From positions 1-41,910 of the forward strand of contig JADRCO010000231.1 in assembly GCA_021464525.1 (NCBI GenBank): DNA of 41,910 nucleotides, written 5' to 3'. Below are positions 1 through 12,331 of the stretch, piece by piece. The translations under genes and the position numbers were made by a program. The stretch's first letter is position 1. Every line of letters starts with the position of its first letter. A model generated the notes under the pieces. That model worked only from the letters and a program-made list of their open reading frames with translations. It searched no databases and had not been told where the DNA came from. This DNA comes from Rhizophagus sp. LPA8_4_AMF (Eukaryota; Glomeromycota; Glomeromycetes; Glomerales; Glomeraceae).

Positions 1-1071
1 GAACATATTTTTTTTTAAATGTGACTATAATACTGAATTTTTGACAGCTAAATTATTTTTTATTTTATGTTTATGATATAAACAAATAAATTACATCTTA
101 TTTTGCTTTGGTAATATAAAGAAAATAAATTAGCTGATCAATTTTTTCTAAAAGAAAAAATTGTCAGTTTTTTCTGTCACCACTGTAAGTAACTTCGTTA
201 ACACTATGATGAATTATTCAGTATAGTATAACAAATTATCTGGTATAAAGGCATGGTCATGTGACTTACTAATCTAATCTATCAGATAATCTAATCTAGA
301 AAAAAAAATTATTTTTTTTTTGTATTTACCAAATGAAAAATATGACTGGACTTTTGGAATTAAGGTAAAGGAAGGTTGGGTGATATTATCATTTTCTTTA
401 AAAAACTTCCTACTTTTATTTTTATAGGGATGCTAGATGAAATATAGATAGTAGGTAGGTATCATGCAGATAGGATTAACTCTGATGCGTAATACAAATT
501 GATTAATATTTTGACATTAATAAAACAATTTGCTAAACATCTTTTATAAAAGCATTCTGTGCCTTTCATATATTGTGTATTTAAAAACAATTAACCTTTT
601 ATTAAATAATTATAGGGCCATTGGTATATCAGTCATCTTCATTTTACTGGAAAAAAATTCGTTATAAAAAGGTTTATTTTGTATATGACAATTTACATAC
701 TTTACTTCGTACTATGTTATATAGTAAATAAATAGTAAACTTTGTTATACCAAGGTTTTTTTTATATTTAAAATTGGTACCATACTGGATGATTGGTTAT
801 ATTGTATTATTTGCTATATTGAGGTTCACTATAAAGAGGGGTGGGTAACTGTATTAAATTTAAATTTAAATTTATCTATTTAAATTTTTTTAATAAATTT
901 GGATTTATATAACTTTGTATAGACTTACATATTAATTTTATTAAAATTATAAAATTTAAAATAAATTATCTTTTATATAAAATACAATTAAAAACTTATA
1001 TAATATTGAAATAACTATTAATTTTTTACATTAATTTCTAAAAATTAAAGATAAAAACTTTTTTTATACTA
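1..1071. other. AT-rich intergenic DNA, no gene seen
   Basis: No open frame of useful length and no splice-linked coding pattern was found on either strand. The stretch is AT-rich with several homopolymer runs. Around 732-833 there are two short segments resembling the ends of the MITEs described elsewhere in the window, listed separately. The rest is probably the downstream region of the chitin synthase gene plus spacer. Confidence 0.6.
732..833. mobile_element. possible decayed MITE, TA-flanked
   Basis: The left end reads TAGTAAACTTTGTTATACC. The right end, TATATTGAGGTTCACTATA, read in reverse complement is TATAGTGAACCTCAATATA. Both resemble the CAGT-type terminal inverted repeats of the two clearer elements at 1072-1268 and 41008-41191. 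Similarity is partial and may be chance in AT-rich DNA. Confidence 0.25.
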
Positions 1072-1268
1072 CAGTAACACCTCTATAAGTGCTTTCTCTA
1101 TTAGTGCACACACTATATAAATTCTCTTTAAGTGCATGATGGGCCTGGTCTCAACTTATAAGAGTTCTTAATATTTTACTCTCTATAAATGCAAATCTTC
1201 TCTAATTGCACATTCTACTATTTTTTTACTATGGTCCCAAGGGGGGTGTACTTAGAGAGGTGACACTG
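1072..1268. mobile_element. MITE, Tc1/mariner-pogo type ends
   Basis: A 197-bp non-coding element. The left terminus is CAGTAACACCTCTATAAGTG. The right terminus, read in reverse complement, is CAGTGTCACCTCTCTAAGTA. The inverted repeats agree at most of about 20 positions. The element is flanked on both sides by TA, the expected target duplication for Tc1/mariner-superfamily elements. The interior has several AGTGCA-like words and no coding capacity, so it would depend on a transposase encoded elsewhere. Mismatches between the ends suggest some decay. Confidence 0.75.
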
Positions 1269-1402
1269 TATATATATTCCTACTAGTAATTGAATTTAAT
1301 TTCATAATAAAATGTAATTGAATGTGATAATTTAAAATATATATGAAGTTTATACATTGTTACAAATTTTAAATTCTTATTAAAACATATAAATTATTTT
1401 AT

Positions 1403-4145
1403 CTAATCAGTAAACAATCTAAATGATAAGAACATACAACTACCAATAAATCTGAAAACAGATAATCCAGTCATAGACCAAAACACAGCTAGCATGTAAT
1501 AATTGCTACGTTCTTGTGAAGACAAGGGTATGATATTTAGCGATTCATCTCCATTTATAATACCAATAACCAAAATGGCATTAGAAAAAAGCCAGAAAAA
1601 TACAAGGCGTGTACGAAAAGATTTATATTTGTCAGGTTTCAATTGACGTTTAACTTCTGTGTGACTCATTAATTTGTTTTTTGCTTCTTCATATGCCGTG
1701 TTAATATCCTCTTGTTCAACTGAAATCTCTAATTCAACTTCTCCTTTTTCTGTGGTTTTTATCACACCTAAATCATGTTCCACTGAAGTGTCATCTCTAG
1801 TACCCCAACTGTCATGATATATAAGTGTATGTATTGTTATCATTAGTATTGTTATTTTCTTTAAATAAAGAAACCCAACATTAAAAAATAATTACCTAAC
1901 ATCGTGTATATTACAGAAGGCATAAACATGCAATACGTTAATATAGAACGGAATTAACAACAAATATTGCACTGAACTTGATAGCAAATGCCATGGTTCA
2001 AGGAACAAGAGACTGGATATAATGTATATTCCATAAGTTGAAGCAATAGAAAGAATAATATTCCAAAGGGTTAATTTTGTGTCAATAAAGCTATTTATGT
2101 TAAAATGGTTTCCTATTATCTCTTGAGAAACTCCTTTGTAAGTAATCCAGCCAGTTGCCAACAATAAATATATCATAAGTCCCGCGTAGAATGTTATTGA
2201 AAAAATATATGTCCATTTTGAACTATAAACAATTAAAGTGTAATTGATTGTTAAATTAAATAATACGGTACATTATTTAAAAAAAAAAGATAAAACAAAT
2301 AAATAAATACTCTCGAGGCCGATTACCCATAGCAAGGAGAAGTTGGACAAGTAGTATTGTCAGATAAACGTATTGTAATATTCCGAATATAATTTTACCA
2401 GTTTTTACATTCCAATGACCTTCAGCGACATCAGGTTGCGTGAGTGATTTACTAAGAATATAAAAAGTCAAAAAGAAATTACCCTAAAGATAAACTATAA
2501 ATGTTAATAAAATATTACGAAATGAATAATAATAGTTTTAATATAAAATTACCAAAGCAAACCAAGAAAAAATTAGATTGATAGCTTGATAAACCATTTC
2601 AATATGTAATAATATCTTACGAAGAAAGTTATGATTACTCCTCCAAATGGAAAAAGTATGACAAATAGCATAAACACCAGTAAAGAAAGATCCATTCAAC
2701 CAACGTCGTCTTTGTGAAATAAATTCATGAATAGTGTCAGGTACATCAGTTTCAGCATAAGAAGATTTTACATAATGCAATACCCAAGAATTATTACGTT
2801 TTACCACTAATTCAAAACAAAGAATACGATCCTCAGCGAGATACATATTTGCAGTGAAAATATCGGCATCACGACCTAGTTGGAATTCACCCAAAAAATA
2901 AGAAGCCAATGGACCTTTTCCATTATGATCATTTTGTAAAGCGGTGTAGCGATAAGCGGAAAAAGCACCAGGTAATACAGTTATATATCCAAAGATGGAT
3001 TCGAGAGGTTTATCCAAAATATTTGACATTTTATATTCATAGTTTTGAGCGGCTACTATTGGATTTATCAAATTTACACTACCTTTACCTTTCATAGCGA
3101 TGATTTCACCACAAGCTCCCGCAATGTTTACATTGAGATCAAAAGCTTTCCACAAGTGATAAATGGAATTACTACCAGGTTTGGTACCAGCATCAAGAAG
3201 GACACAAACGTTTGGATTAAGTATAGGACCAAAAGCGTTAAAGAACCAACGATGAGAATTAATTTTTTTCGCTTGCTTCTCTTTAAGACAGAAGATCACT
3301 TGAATTGGAACCATTCCTTTATCAGCATCCGTTAGTTGAATCTCGGGACTAATTGAAATTTGAGTTGTATATTCATAAATATGAGCAGTAACATCTTTGT
3401 CATTAACTTTATTTTTGGCTATACCGTCCTGGTAGACACCGATAACAGCCAAATAAGCCAAAACATGTTGATCAATCTCTTTTCGACCATCAGATACTAT
3501 ACATACTACGACTTTTTTCCATCCATCTTTACCCCATATACGTGATCGATCACGAGAACAAAGATGAACTATGTTTTTTACAACACTATGAAATGTACGA
3601 GCGAAAAGAACTTCATTTTCCTATACACAAATAAAAAAAAATTTTGGCTGAACAGCATACATTCATTTTTTTTGCATACCAAGAACAGTGGCGCAGCATT
3701 TACGCTGGATCTTATTGTGGATACTTACGTTATACATAGTAATCGCAATGAACAATTCGGTTTGTCTACTTTTTTCATAAAGTACTTGACGAAGTGTGTA
3801 TTTATTTTCTCGAAAGTTGTCAGGGTCACAAGTACAAGCAGTATATCTCATATGAGTGAATTCTTTGTCATCTTGTTCAGGAACAATCGATAAGAGTTTT
3901 GAAGGCACAGGACATTCTATAACAAAATTTCCCTCCAAAAGTTTTACACGATTAGTTCTTTTGTAACGATTTTGTTTATAAATATCTTGCTCAGCTGCAA
4001 ATTGAATTTCTTGGTTAGGGTTAAAAAAATGTGCGTTTGGTAATGCTGGCGGATAACTTTGAATTTGTCGCGATTGTTCTTGTATTGGATAACCGCCATA
4101 TTGTTGTTGTTTCGGAGGAGGATAAAAGCTTTGATAGTTAGACAT
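1403..4145 (-). CDS. CHS: Chitin synthase (GT2 family, division I type)
   Basis: Transfers GlcNAc from UDP-GlcNAc onto chitin chains at the plasma membrane. Five exons are inferred on the minus strand: 4145-3729, 3620-2553, 2483-2311, 2222-1896 and 1808-1403. They total 796 aa. The N-terminal chitin synthase domain (about residues 55-140, [13 protein letters not shown] and LRQVLYE) leads into the glycosyltransferase core. Visible motifs are [15 protein letters not shown] and the catalytic QRRRWLNGS at about residues 441-449. Exons 3-5 encode the C-terminal multi-pass membrane region, including GNRPRDSKWTY and HDVSWGTRDD, both family hallmarks. The N-terminus is short and Pro/Gln/Tyr-rich, and there is no myosin motor, so this is a class I-III type rather than class V/VII. 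An in-frame TTG lies upstream of the chosen ATG. The last exon is taken to begin after an ACAG acceptor at 1809-1810, which restores the conserved SWGT segment. Confidence 0.93.
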
Positions 4146-5624
4146 TAAGTACAATCCAAAGGCGGAGGACGTTTAATACTTGTTCAAAAAATTCTCAAGG
4201 TTTGCTTTTTATATCTCTTCAATTTCCTTAATTATATAAATTATTCATTAATAGCGGATTCAATTATATCAAAAATACAATAATCACTAATTATCTTTCA
4301 TTACACGCTGTGAGAGCTGAGAGATTAAAAGGGAGGAAGGGAAAGCAAGTTTAAAGTCCTTTTTATAACTTGGACGATTACATATCACTGCATTAATTAT
4401 CACGCTTTAATTACAACTCGTATGTGTAAAGAAATATGCATTAGCGTGACAAATAGTAGTTCGTTTATCGGAAAGTGGTTTCACAAGTAACAATAACTGT
4501 AAATGAAAAAACTTTCTATATACTAAAACAAATAATATTTTGGTCAGATGAGACGATCAACTTTTTTATTTTGCTTAAAATGGAATTTTGGTAAAGTACA
4601 TTGTACTTTCTCATTTAAAATAATTCCTGATGAGTAAATTCATTTATCAAAATATGAAAATCCTTTTTTGTTTTTATCCGAATTTCTGGACCATGTTATA
4701 AACCTGATAGATTAGCTGTATGCTTGTGACTTTTTAGAAAAAAATGCTACGATTGAATAATATAATTGCCTTTGTTGTTTGATTTTGAGATTGTTCTAAT
4801 TAGTTTTTCGTCTAGGCTTCGGAATATTATCATCTTTTAGGGATACTTCCTCCGTATCATTTTATACTGGAATAGAAAATATTAAATCAATTTACTTAAT
4901 AAGTATTTTCATTTTAAAGTATTATGATAAAAATCCAGGCAAAGAACTAAAAAAAGATTTAGGAAATTTTACTAGAGGATCAAACATAAGTTGTTGATGT
5001 TAATAGAAAAGAAACGCATTCAAAGGAGACAATATCAAGAATAAACAGAGTTAATAGAATTCCTGCGATGAAAACCCTAAAACTAACGTGAAAAGACTTA
5101 TAATTTACAAGAGAAATCTGCAAGGTGGAGCAAATGAATAAAGTTAACCAATGAACTAGACCAGCTCCAAACCGAGTTAGTTCTTTCAATGAGTAATCAA
5201 AAGATTAAAAAGCGGAGCCCACTAATGAGATGGGTGGTGATTATTACAACAAGCCAAATTAGTCAGCAAGCGAATTATTGACCACTTATTGATGAAGGAG
5301 CGAAGGGTTATGTCGATGATGATTTTGACAGTTTATATTTTCATTAGAAAAGCAACTCGAAAGGAAAAAAAACCAATTGGTAAAGTGAGAATCCAGTGAG
5401 TCAACGACTTTCAAAGTAAAAGGTTAAAAGATTGGAGAATGTTACTACAAAGATTGTCTTTCAAGTAAGTGTGTTATATCCGGAAAAGGGTAACTAAAGT
5501 ATATAGTAAGAATGTGATTTGTAGATCTTAATTCTGGCCGGAATAATGTGCATTAAAAATGATTTCATGACTGAAACAAATCCTCATAACGTGACAAATG
5601 TAACATCAATTTCTATTTCAGAGC

Positions 5625-5690
5625 ATCAGGGGCATGGGGTACTTTTGATAGTTTGATGTCATAACCATATGTTTACATGCACCCCCTGAT
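5625..5690. repeat. Inverted repeat ATCAGGGG ... CCCCTGAT
   Basis: Eight-base perfect arms at 5625-5632 and 5683-5690. The sequence just inside the arms (GGCATGG against TGCACCC) is only loosely related. It abuts the 90-bp inverted repeat at 5691-5780 without a gap, so the two may be one compound structure. Confidence 0.55.
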
Positions 5691-5780
5691 TGTGGGCGCG
5701 GTTTTATATGATCACGTGGAATTTATTTATACAGTTTATAGTAAGATGGGCATCGTGCATGAATAGAAACCGCGCCCACA
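5691..5780. repeat. GC-rich terminal inverted repeat element, 90 bp
   Basis: The ends are TGTGGGCGCGGTTT (5691-5704) and its exact reverse complement AAACCGCGCCCACA (5767-5780). The match continues imperfectly inward for about a dozen bases (TATATGATCACG against CTATTCATGCACG). The arms are far more GC-rich than the surrounding DNA. No clear target-site duplication was seen. It could be a tiny MITE, a solo hairpin element, or a regulatory or structured RNA in a transcript leader. Confidence 0.6.
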
Positions 5781-6121
5781 AAACGGAGCTGCTATGTTAC
5801 GTTGAGTTTTTGCATTTGAGCTCATAAGCTCATTACACAAGTCAATTGATGTCAATTGATCATATGATCAATTATCAAAACGGATTATCCGAAATTCTAT
5901 ATTTAAAAACCACTTAAACTTAATTGACCAATATGATAAGGAATTTCTCCAACTTCACAGACCACCTTATCCTAACTTATTTTAATAACCTGTATAGTAA
6001 AATATTTCCTATAATTCTATAATTAAATTGTAGATCCTTTTTAATTAACTGCGAAAGTAAAAAAGGGGCAATTTTTTTTGTTCTTTTCTTGGTCTTTAAA
6101 GAAGAAAAAAATTAAATTGTA

Positions 6122-8211
6122 ATGTTCGGTATACTTGCACCACATCTTAAAGAATTTACAGATGATCTTAGTGATGAAATTAAATATCAAAAAATTAAAC
6201 ATGGTGTAAAAGATGTTAAAGAATTCTTAGAAAAACTTGCTAATAGAGGGAAAGTTGATCCTTTAAGTAATGAATTTGCTAAATATCTTGATGAAAATGA
6301 TAAATTAAAATATTTAAGATACGAATTTTCTATCCCTAAAGCTCGTGATATTGTTAGTGATGGTGTTGGTAAGTTATGAAAATGGAAATGACTGTCTTTA
6401 AACGCTCTTTCAAATTGTTCATTTAATTAAATTAGTGGAATTGTAGTTTAAAATAAGTTTAACCGAAATTTTTTGAATTTTATTTAATTCCCTTATTAAA
6501 GAGGCAATGCATCCCGAGGATGATTCAGTTTATTTTTGTGGTAATTCACTCGGATTAATGGCAAGACGTACAAGAGACTTGGTTAATCAAGAACTTGACG
6601 TATGGGCCTCATCGTATATATCAGTTTTTATATATTGTATTATAAATTTTAATCTTTTGTTTTAAAAGATTTATTAAATTTCGTTTTTTAAAACGTTTAA
6701 AGAGGTGTTGTTGGTCATTTTAAGCATAAGCATAAACGACCATGGATATCCATTGAAGATAATGTCATAGAAAAAATGGCAGAGATTGTTGGTAATTAAA
6801 TTATTTATTCTTCTCATAAATTTTTATACATGATGATATAATTTAAATTATGTATCTTTAGGTGCTAAACCTATTGAGATTGCTGTTATGAATACTCTTA
6901 CTTCGAATTTACATTTACTTATGGCAGCATTTTATACACCAACTACAAAAAAGAACCGAAAAAAGATTTTAATTGAGCCAATGGCATTTCCATCGGATCT
7001 TGTTAGTATTCTTATATATCTATATATATTTTATATATGAATATTTTTTTTTAAAAAAAAATTAATTTTTACATTGATATTTTAAGTATGCTGTGGAATC
7101 TCAAATTAGATTTCATGGATTAGATCCTGCTAAAGAGTTGATCAAAGTGACACCACCCGAAGGAGAAAGTGTTGTTCCACTTGATAGTATTCTTAAGATT
7201 ATTGAAAAAGAAGGTCATACTATTTCTTTGGTATTATTTAGTGGAGTTCATTATTATACCGGACAATTCTTTAAAATTAAAAAGATCACCGAAGCTGCTC
7301 AAAAGAAGGTCTGTATTAAACTCCTGAAAAGTTTAAAAATTTTTTATTGTAAACCGTACTCAACTTTTTTTTAATATAATCTTCGTAGGGATGCATTGTA
7401 GGATTCGATTTATCTCATGCCGTTGGTAATGTTGTTCTTAAACTTCATAAATGGGGAGTTGATTTTGCAGCGTGGTGTTCTTACAAGTATTTGAATTCTG
7501 GGCCTGGAGGTATTGCTGGTATATTTCTCCACGAAAAACATGCCAATGATTTCAATCGTCCAAGGTACATATCAACTATATATGAAATTATTTATAATTA
7601 CACAAATTGAAACTTGTATCTGAACAGTGTATGTTACTTCATTACAGATTTGCAGGATGGTGGGGATCGGACAGAGGGACAAGATTTCAAATGGATCAAC
7701 GTAAGTAATGGAAGAACAATTTGACTCAATTTTATTTATTTGATACTTTGTATTTAATTTAAGTCCTTTTCTTTTTTTTTACGAAGAATTTAAACCAATA
7801 CCTGGGGCAGGAGGTTTTCAAGTATCTAATCCATCAATATTGAATATGGTATCGTTAATTGCAAGTTTAGAGCTATTTTCTAAAACAAGTATGGTACATT
7901 TACGTGCAAAATCCATTTTACTAACTGGATACTTAGAATATCTATTGGATAAGCAGGTAAATGGATTAGGATTTAAAATAATTTCGCCCCGTGATCCGCA
8001 TCAGAGAGGGTGTCAACTTTCATTAAAATTTCTTGATAAGAATATACGAGATAAAGTTTCTAGAGAACTAATGAGTTATGGGATAGTCATTGATGAACGT
8101 GATGATACTATTAGAGTTGCACCAACCCCTATGTATAATAATTTTTCCGAAGTATTTAAATTTGTTAAAGCTCTTAAAATTGTCATGAGTGATTTAGGTA
8201 TTAAAAAGTAG
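6122..8211 (+). CDS. BNA5: Kynureninase
   Basis: PLP-dependent hydrolase cleaving (3-hydroxy)kynurenine to (3-hydroxy)anthranilate and alanine in the de novo NAD and tryptophan degradation pathway. Eight exons are inferred: 6122-6368, 6502-6613, 6703-6791, 6862-7001, 7087-7308, 7389-7564, 7648-7700 and 7787-8211. They encode 487 aa, near the usual 450-490. Segments matching the family closely are [64 protein letters not shown] (PLP-contacting Asp and His) and [13 protein letters not shown], whose Lys at about residue 303 is the Schiff-base lysine. The C-terminal RGCQLSLKF and [10 protein letters not shown] complete the fold. All catalytic landmarks are intact. The exon 2 donor (GTATAT) is the least certain junction. 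Confidence 0.95.
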
Positions 8212-8911
8212 TATTTATAATATTATGGTTTGTGTGGATTATTTAATTAAATTTATGTAGTTCACAAATTAGATTAAATTGTTCTTGGAAATGTATATTA
8301 AATAATTCTTTATTGCCTAAATAAATGTGGATCACTGATCAATCGAATTTAAATAAAAAGTTAGACTCTCAAAGAAAAAACACTAAATTATCATAATTAG
8401 TAGATTAGTAACAAAATTAAGAGAATTATTAATTAGTTTTCTTTGTTTGTAAATATTATAATAGAGGTACCATGTATTAAATTCGATTAATACACGATAA
8501 ATATCTTGACAAGTATAGTGATAAATAACGAGTATATCGAGTATAATAACCCTTTTTCGGGTTAATTCAGTCCTAACGAATATTTAATTTGTTAAACCCA
8601 GGATCATCAGCAAAGCATATTGTAATTATTGTATACTGAAGTTATGATTTGATGCGGTAAATTTGTTTTTCCAGATTATCGGCTTTATACATTTTTTTCA
8701 TCATCCAATAAAAATGCGACACGAAAAAACAGTTAAAAGGATTGTAAACAAAATTTTTGGTATTTTATTTCCGCTCATAACAGTTTCGAAACTTCGTATG
8801 TGTTGTTATTTCTTTCATCTCTTAAATTTGAAAATTTGAAATATTTAAATAAAACTTTAGTTATTTATTATTTATTTATTTATTTTTTTTTTGAAAAAAA
8901 AACGAATCACA
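8212..8911. other. Spacer between kynureninase and HUT1
   Basis: No coding signal was found. It contains a 12-bp perfect palindrome AGTTTCGAAACT at 8782-8793, about 120 bp before the HUT1 start, which may be a binding site. A T-rich tract immediately precedes the ATG. Confidence 0.5.
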
Positions 8912-9907
8912 ATGACATTATTTAAGATCGGAATTAGTGTTATAGGAATATATGCGTGTTTCTTAACATGGGGAGTGTTACAAGAAAGAATATCAACAAC
9001 ACCATACGGGGAAAAAAAAGATGGTAGATTTCGATATTTCATATTTTTGAATATGATACAATCATTATTAGCATCAACAGTAGCATTTTCTTGTTTAACA
9101 ATTACTAGAAAACCCATAACAGATAATATTAATTTATCATTAATTAAGAGTTTGATTCAAGTTGCATTTGTTGGTACAATTGGACCACCTTTTGGATATG
9201 AAAGTTTAAAACACATAGATTATCCAACAATTATTCTAGGTAAATCATGTAAATTGGTACCAGTTATGATGATGAATGTAATATTATATAGAAAGAAATT
9301 TCCATTTTATAAATATATTGTGGTCTTTTTAGTTACGGTTGGAGTAAGCGTTTTCATGTTATTACAACCTGTAAGTGAAAAAAAGAAGACAGTGGCATCA
9401 AATTCATTATACGGTATAATATTATTATCAACGAATTTGTTAATTGATGGTATAACAAATTCTACTCAAGATCAAATTTTTCATAAATTCAAAATAACGG
9501 GATTACAAATGATGTTTTTTATGAATTTATTTAGTGGAACATTTACTTTCTCTTATTTATTACTACCTAACAATCCTGAACTGAGTAATGCAATTGAATT
9601 CTGCGGTAAATATCCCGAAATATTTAAAGATATTTTATTGTTTTCTCTTTGTGGAGCAGTAGGACAATGTTTTATTTTTTTCACCTTACAAAATTTTGGT
9701 TCATTGGTTGTAGTCACTATAACTGTAACTAGAAAATTGTTTACCATGTTAATATCAATATTCTGGTTCGATCATCATTTGAGCATTGGACAATGGTTTG
9801 CTGTTGCATTGGTATTTTCGGGTATTGGATTAGAATCTTACATTAAAAAATTAGATAATAGTAAAAATAAATTAGATAAAATTCATGATAGTAAAAAGAA
9901 AATATAA
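8912..9907 (+). CDS. HUT1: UDP-galactose/UDP-sugar transporter, HUT1/SLC35B1 family
   Basis: Multi-pass nucleotide-sugar transporter of the ER membrane. This family carries UDP-galactose in yeasts, and the animal SLC35B1 member has been linked to ATP/ADP exchange. It is a single exon of 331 aa. The first ATG is at 8912; the frame is open upstream but has only a TTG. Motifs are the N-terminal CFLTWGVLQERI, the family hallmark GKSCKLVPVM and TVTRKLFTMLISIFWF. About ten hydrophobic segments are visible. The protein ends in SKKKI, with lysines at -3 and -4, which fits a dilysine ER-retrieval signal. It lacks introns, unlike most genes in the window. Confidence 0.9.
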   Translation: MTLFKIGISVIGIYACFLTWGVLQERISTTPYGEKKDGRFRYFIFLNMIQSLLASTVAFSCLTITRKPITDNINLSLIKSLIQVAFVGTIGPPFGYESLKHIDYPTIILGKSCKLVPVMMMNVILYRKKFPFYKYIVVFLVTVGVSVFMLLQPVSEKKKTVASNSLYGIILLSTNLLIDGITNSTQDQIFHKFKITGLQMMFFMNLFSGTFTFSYLLLPNNPELSNAIEFCGKYPEIFKDILLFSLCGAVGQCFIFFTLQNFGSLVVVTITVTRKLFTMLISIFWFDHHLSIGQWFAVALVFSGIGLESYIKKLDNSKNKLDKIHDSKKKI

Positions 9908-10411
9908 GAGGGAGGATGAGTCATTCATTGGTGATTGTGATTATCTTATATTTAGAAAAGTATAAATTCTCGTGATAATAAATGTTAGATTAGATTTGGT
10001 ATTTAATAAAATTAATCTCTTACTTTGGCGCGAATTGATTTTTTTTTTTTGCCAATTGAGCAATTGTATATTAAATATATATATATATTGTTATGAGCCA
10101 CAGTACTTTTTTTTCCCGAACTACCTTACATTTTGATCACGTTACTCATAATAATTATTTGTAATAATATAAATAATACAAATAAGTGCTTCTAAATAAG
10201 TTAAGCGTTAACATTAGGGGTTTCTCACCGTTACTTAATTCGTGTTAACTGCATTTATTTTACGTTCGTTAGCGTTATTTAGTGTGACAAGATTATTTAC
10301 GTGTCCGAAAGTTTCCGAAAGCATAATCTTAAATCTTTTTTCAAATCGGCAACGTTTTCAACGTTTTTGTAACGTTTTTTGTTTTAATTTTAAATTTTCT
10401 TATTCTAAGCT
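9908..10411. promoter_or_regulatory. Malate synthase upstream region with direct repeats
   Basis: Two TCCGAAAG words, at 10304-10311 and 10314-10321, are spaced one helical turn apart. They are followed by three AACGTTTT-type words within 10351-10380. CCG-containing direct repeats resemble zinc-cluster regulator sites, and glyoxylate genes in other fungi are controlled by such factors. The spacing does not match the yeast CSRE consensus exactly, so a role is inference. The leading 300 bp holds an AT dinucleotide run near 10074-10090 and nothing else recognised. Confidence 0.4.
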
Positions 10412-12331
10412 ATGTCTTATAAGTCTGTTCCCGGTGTTACTGTTCTCGCTCCTGTGAGTGAAGCTCAAGCTGAAATAATTAATGCAGAAGCTTTGGAGTT
10501 CCTTGCAAAACTTCATAGAACTTTTAATTCTACTAGAAAGTCATTACTTCAACGTCGAATTCTTCGTCAGCAAGAATTGGACCGTGGTGTTCTTCCCGAT
10601 TTGTTACCACAAACTGCTCATATTAGAGAGGATGATACCTGGCGTGGTGCTTATCCTGCTCCTGGTCTAGTCGATAGACGCGTTGAAATTACTGGGCCAG
10701 TTGATAGAAAGATGGTTATTAATGCTTTAAATAGTAACGCTTACACTTATATGGCCGATTTTGAGGGTAAATCTTTTACAAGATAAAGTTTTTTATTGAT
10801 TATTAGCCAATTAAAAATAATATCTCATACAAATGATCTGTTAATTTGATTTTGTCAATCATTTTAATCATTTTATAGATTCCAATGCTCCTACATGGGA
10901 GAATAATATTGATGGACAATTAAACTTGCGTGATGCCATCCGAAGAACAATTACTTATACTAACCCAGGAAACAATAAAAAATATTCGTTACGCGCTGAT
11001 GGTAAAATTGCTACTTTGATTGTTCGGTAAAATTATTTTTCTAATTATCTACAAATTGTAAAGTGTAATATTGAAATTTTAATAATAACATTTTTTTTAT
11101 TAAAAAAAAAATTTGATAGTCCCCGTGGATGGCATTTGGAGGAAAAGCATATATTAATTGACGGTGAACCTGCTTCTGCATCAATTTTTGATTTTGCTTT
11201 GTATTTCTTTCACAATGCCAAAAAATCTATTGAAGTGGGTATCGGACCTTATTTCTATTTGCCAAAAATGGAATCCCACTTAGAAGCGAGGTAAATAAGA
11301 CCAAAGATCATGATGTTCATAAAATATAAATACAAATTATTTAATTCTTTTTTTTAAAAAAAAATATTTGAAGACTTTGGAATGACATATTTTGTGTTGC
11401 CCAAGACCTTATTGGCCTTCCTCGTGGTACTATTCGTGCTACCGTTTTGATAGAAACCATCCTTGCCGCATTTGAGATGGATGAAATTATTTACGAACTT
11501 CGTGAACATTCATCTGGTCTTAATTGTGGACGATGGGATTATATCTTTTCTTTAATCAAAAAATTCCGTAACAATCCTGACTTTACACTTCCGGATCGTA
11601 GCGATGTAACCATGACTGTTCCATTTATGGATGCATATGTTCGTTTATTAATCAAAACATGTCATAGACGTGGTGTACATGCTATGGGCGGAATGGCGGC
11701 TCAAATCCCAATTAAGAACGATCCAAAAGCAAATCAAATTGCATTAGATAAAGTTCGAGCTGATAAATTACGTGAAGTAAAAGCTGGACATGATGGTACT
11801 TGGGTTGCACATCCAGATCTTGTAAAGATTGCTTTGGAAGTTTTTAATGAAAATTTAAAAACTCCAAATCAAATTTTTGTACGTCGTGAAGATGTTAATG
11901 TTAGTGCTTTGGATTTATTGAATACAAACGTACCAGGAAATATTACCGAAAATGGAATTCGTAGTAATATTTCAGTTGGATTAACTTATATTGAATCATG
12001 GTTACGTGGACTTGGTTGTGTACCAATCCATAATCTTATGGAAGATGCTGCAACAGCAGAAATTTCGCGTTCACAATTATGGCAATGGGCTCGTCATGGT
12101 TCTCGTACTTCTGATGGTAAAAATGTTACGGGAGAATATTTACTTAAATTACTTAATGAAGAAGTTGCAAACTTAGAGAAACAATTAGGTCCACAACGCT
12201 TTGGTTCAAGTAAATATCCATTAGCTAAAAGATATTTAGCTAATCAAATTACCGGAAAAGATTATTCAGATTTTATTACTACTTTATTATATGATGAAAT
12301 TACAAGTATTCAAAATAAGGCTAGGCTTTAA
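10412..12331 (+). CDS. MLS1: Malate synthase (isoform A type, peroxisomal)
   Basis: Condenses glyoxylate with acetyl-CoA to malate, the second step of the glyoxylate cycle, which allows growth on lipid or acetate carbon. Four exons are inferred: 10412-10766, 10879-11026, 11120-11290 and 11374-12331. They encode 543 aa, the normal length. Visible segments are [66 protein letters not shown] and the family signature [17 protein letters not shown]. The C-terminal domain includes [13 protein letters not shown] and [21 protein letters not shown]. The last three residues, ARL, fit a variant PTS1 peroxisomal signal. In a lipid-fed fungus this gene would matter for turning imported fatty acids into carbohydrate; that is inference from pathway knowledge. 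Confidence 0.96.

Larger units (their letters stand above)
4146..6121. other. Divergent spacer between chitin synthase and kynureninase
   Basis: About 2 kb containing the promoters of both flanking genes. The 4920-5480 part is less AT-rich than its surroundings but has stops in every frame. A 69-codon hydrophobic minus-strand frame (4980-5189) has no recognisable family and was not called. A GC-rich inverted repeat at 5625-5780 is listed separately. An AGGGG word at 6064-6068 resembles a stress-response element upstream of kynureninase. Confidence 0.6.

Noticed and set aside
4146-4154. Upstream TTG start for chitin synthase
   Set aside because: The ATG at 4145 is the first true start codon in frame.
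4980-5189. 69-codon hydrophobic frame on the minus strand
   Set aside because: No homology cue, no splice-linked extension, and the surrounding DNA has stops in all frames.
8891-8911. Upstream TTG start for HUT1 giving seven more residues
   Set aside because: Eukaryotic initiation favours the ATG at 8912, and the extra residues come from an A-tract.
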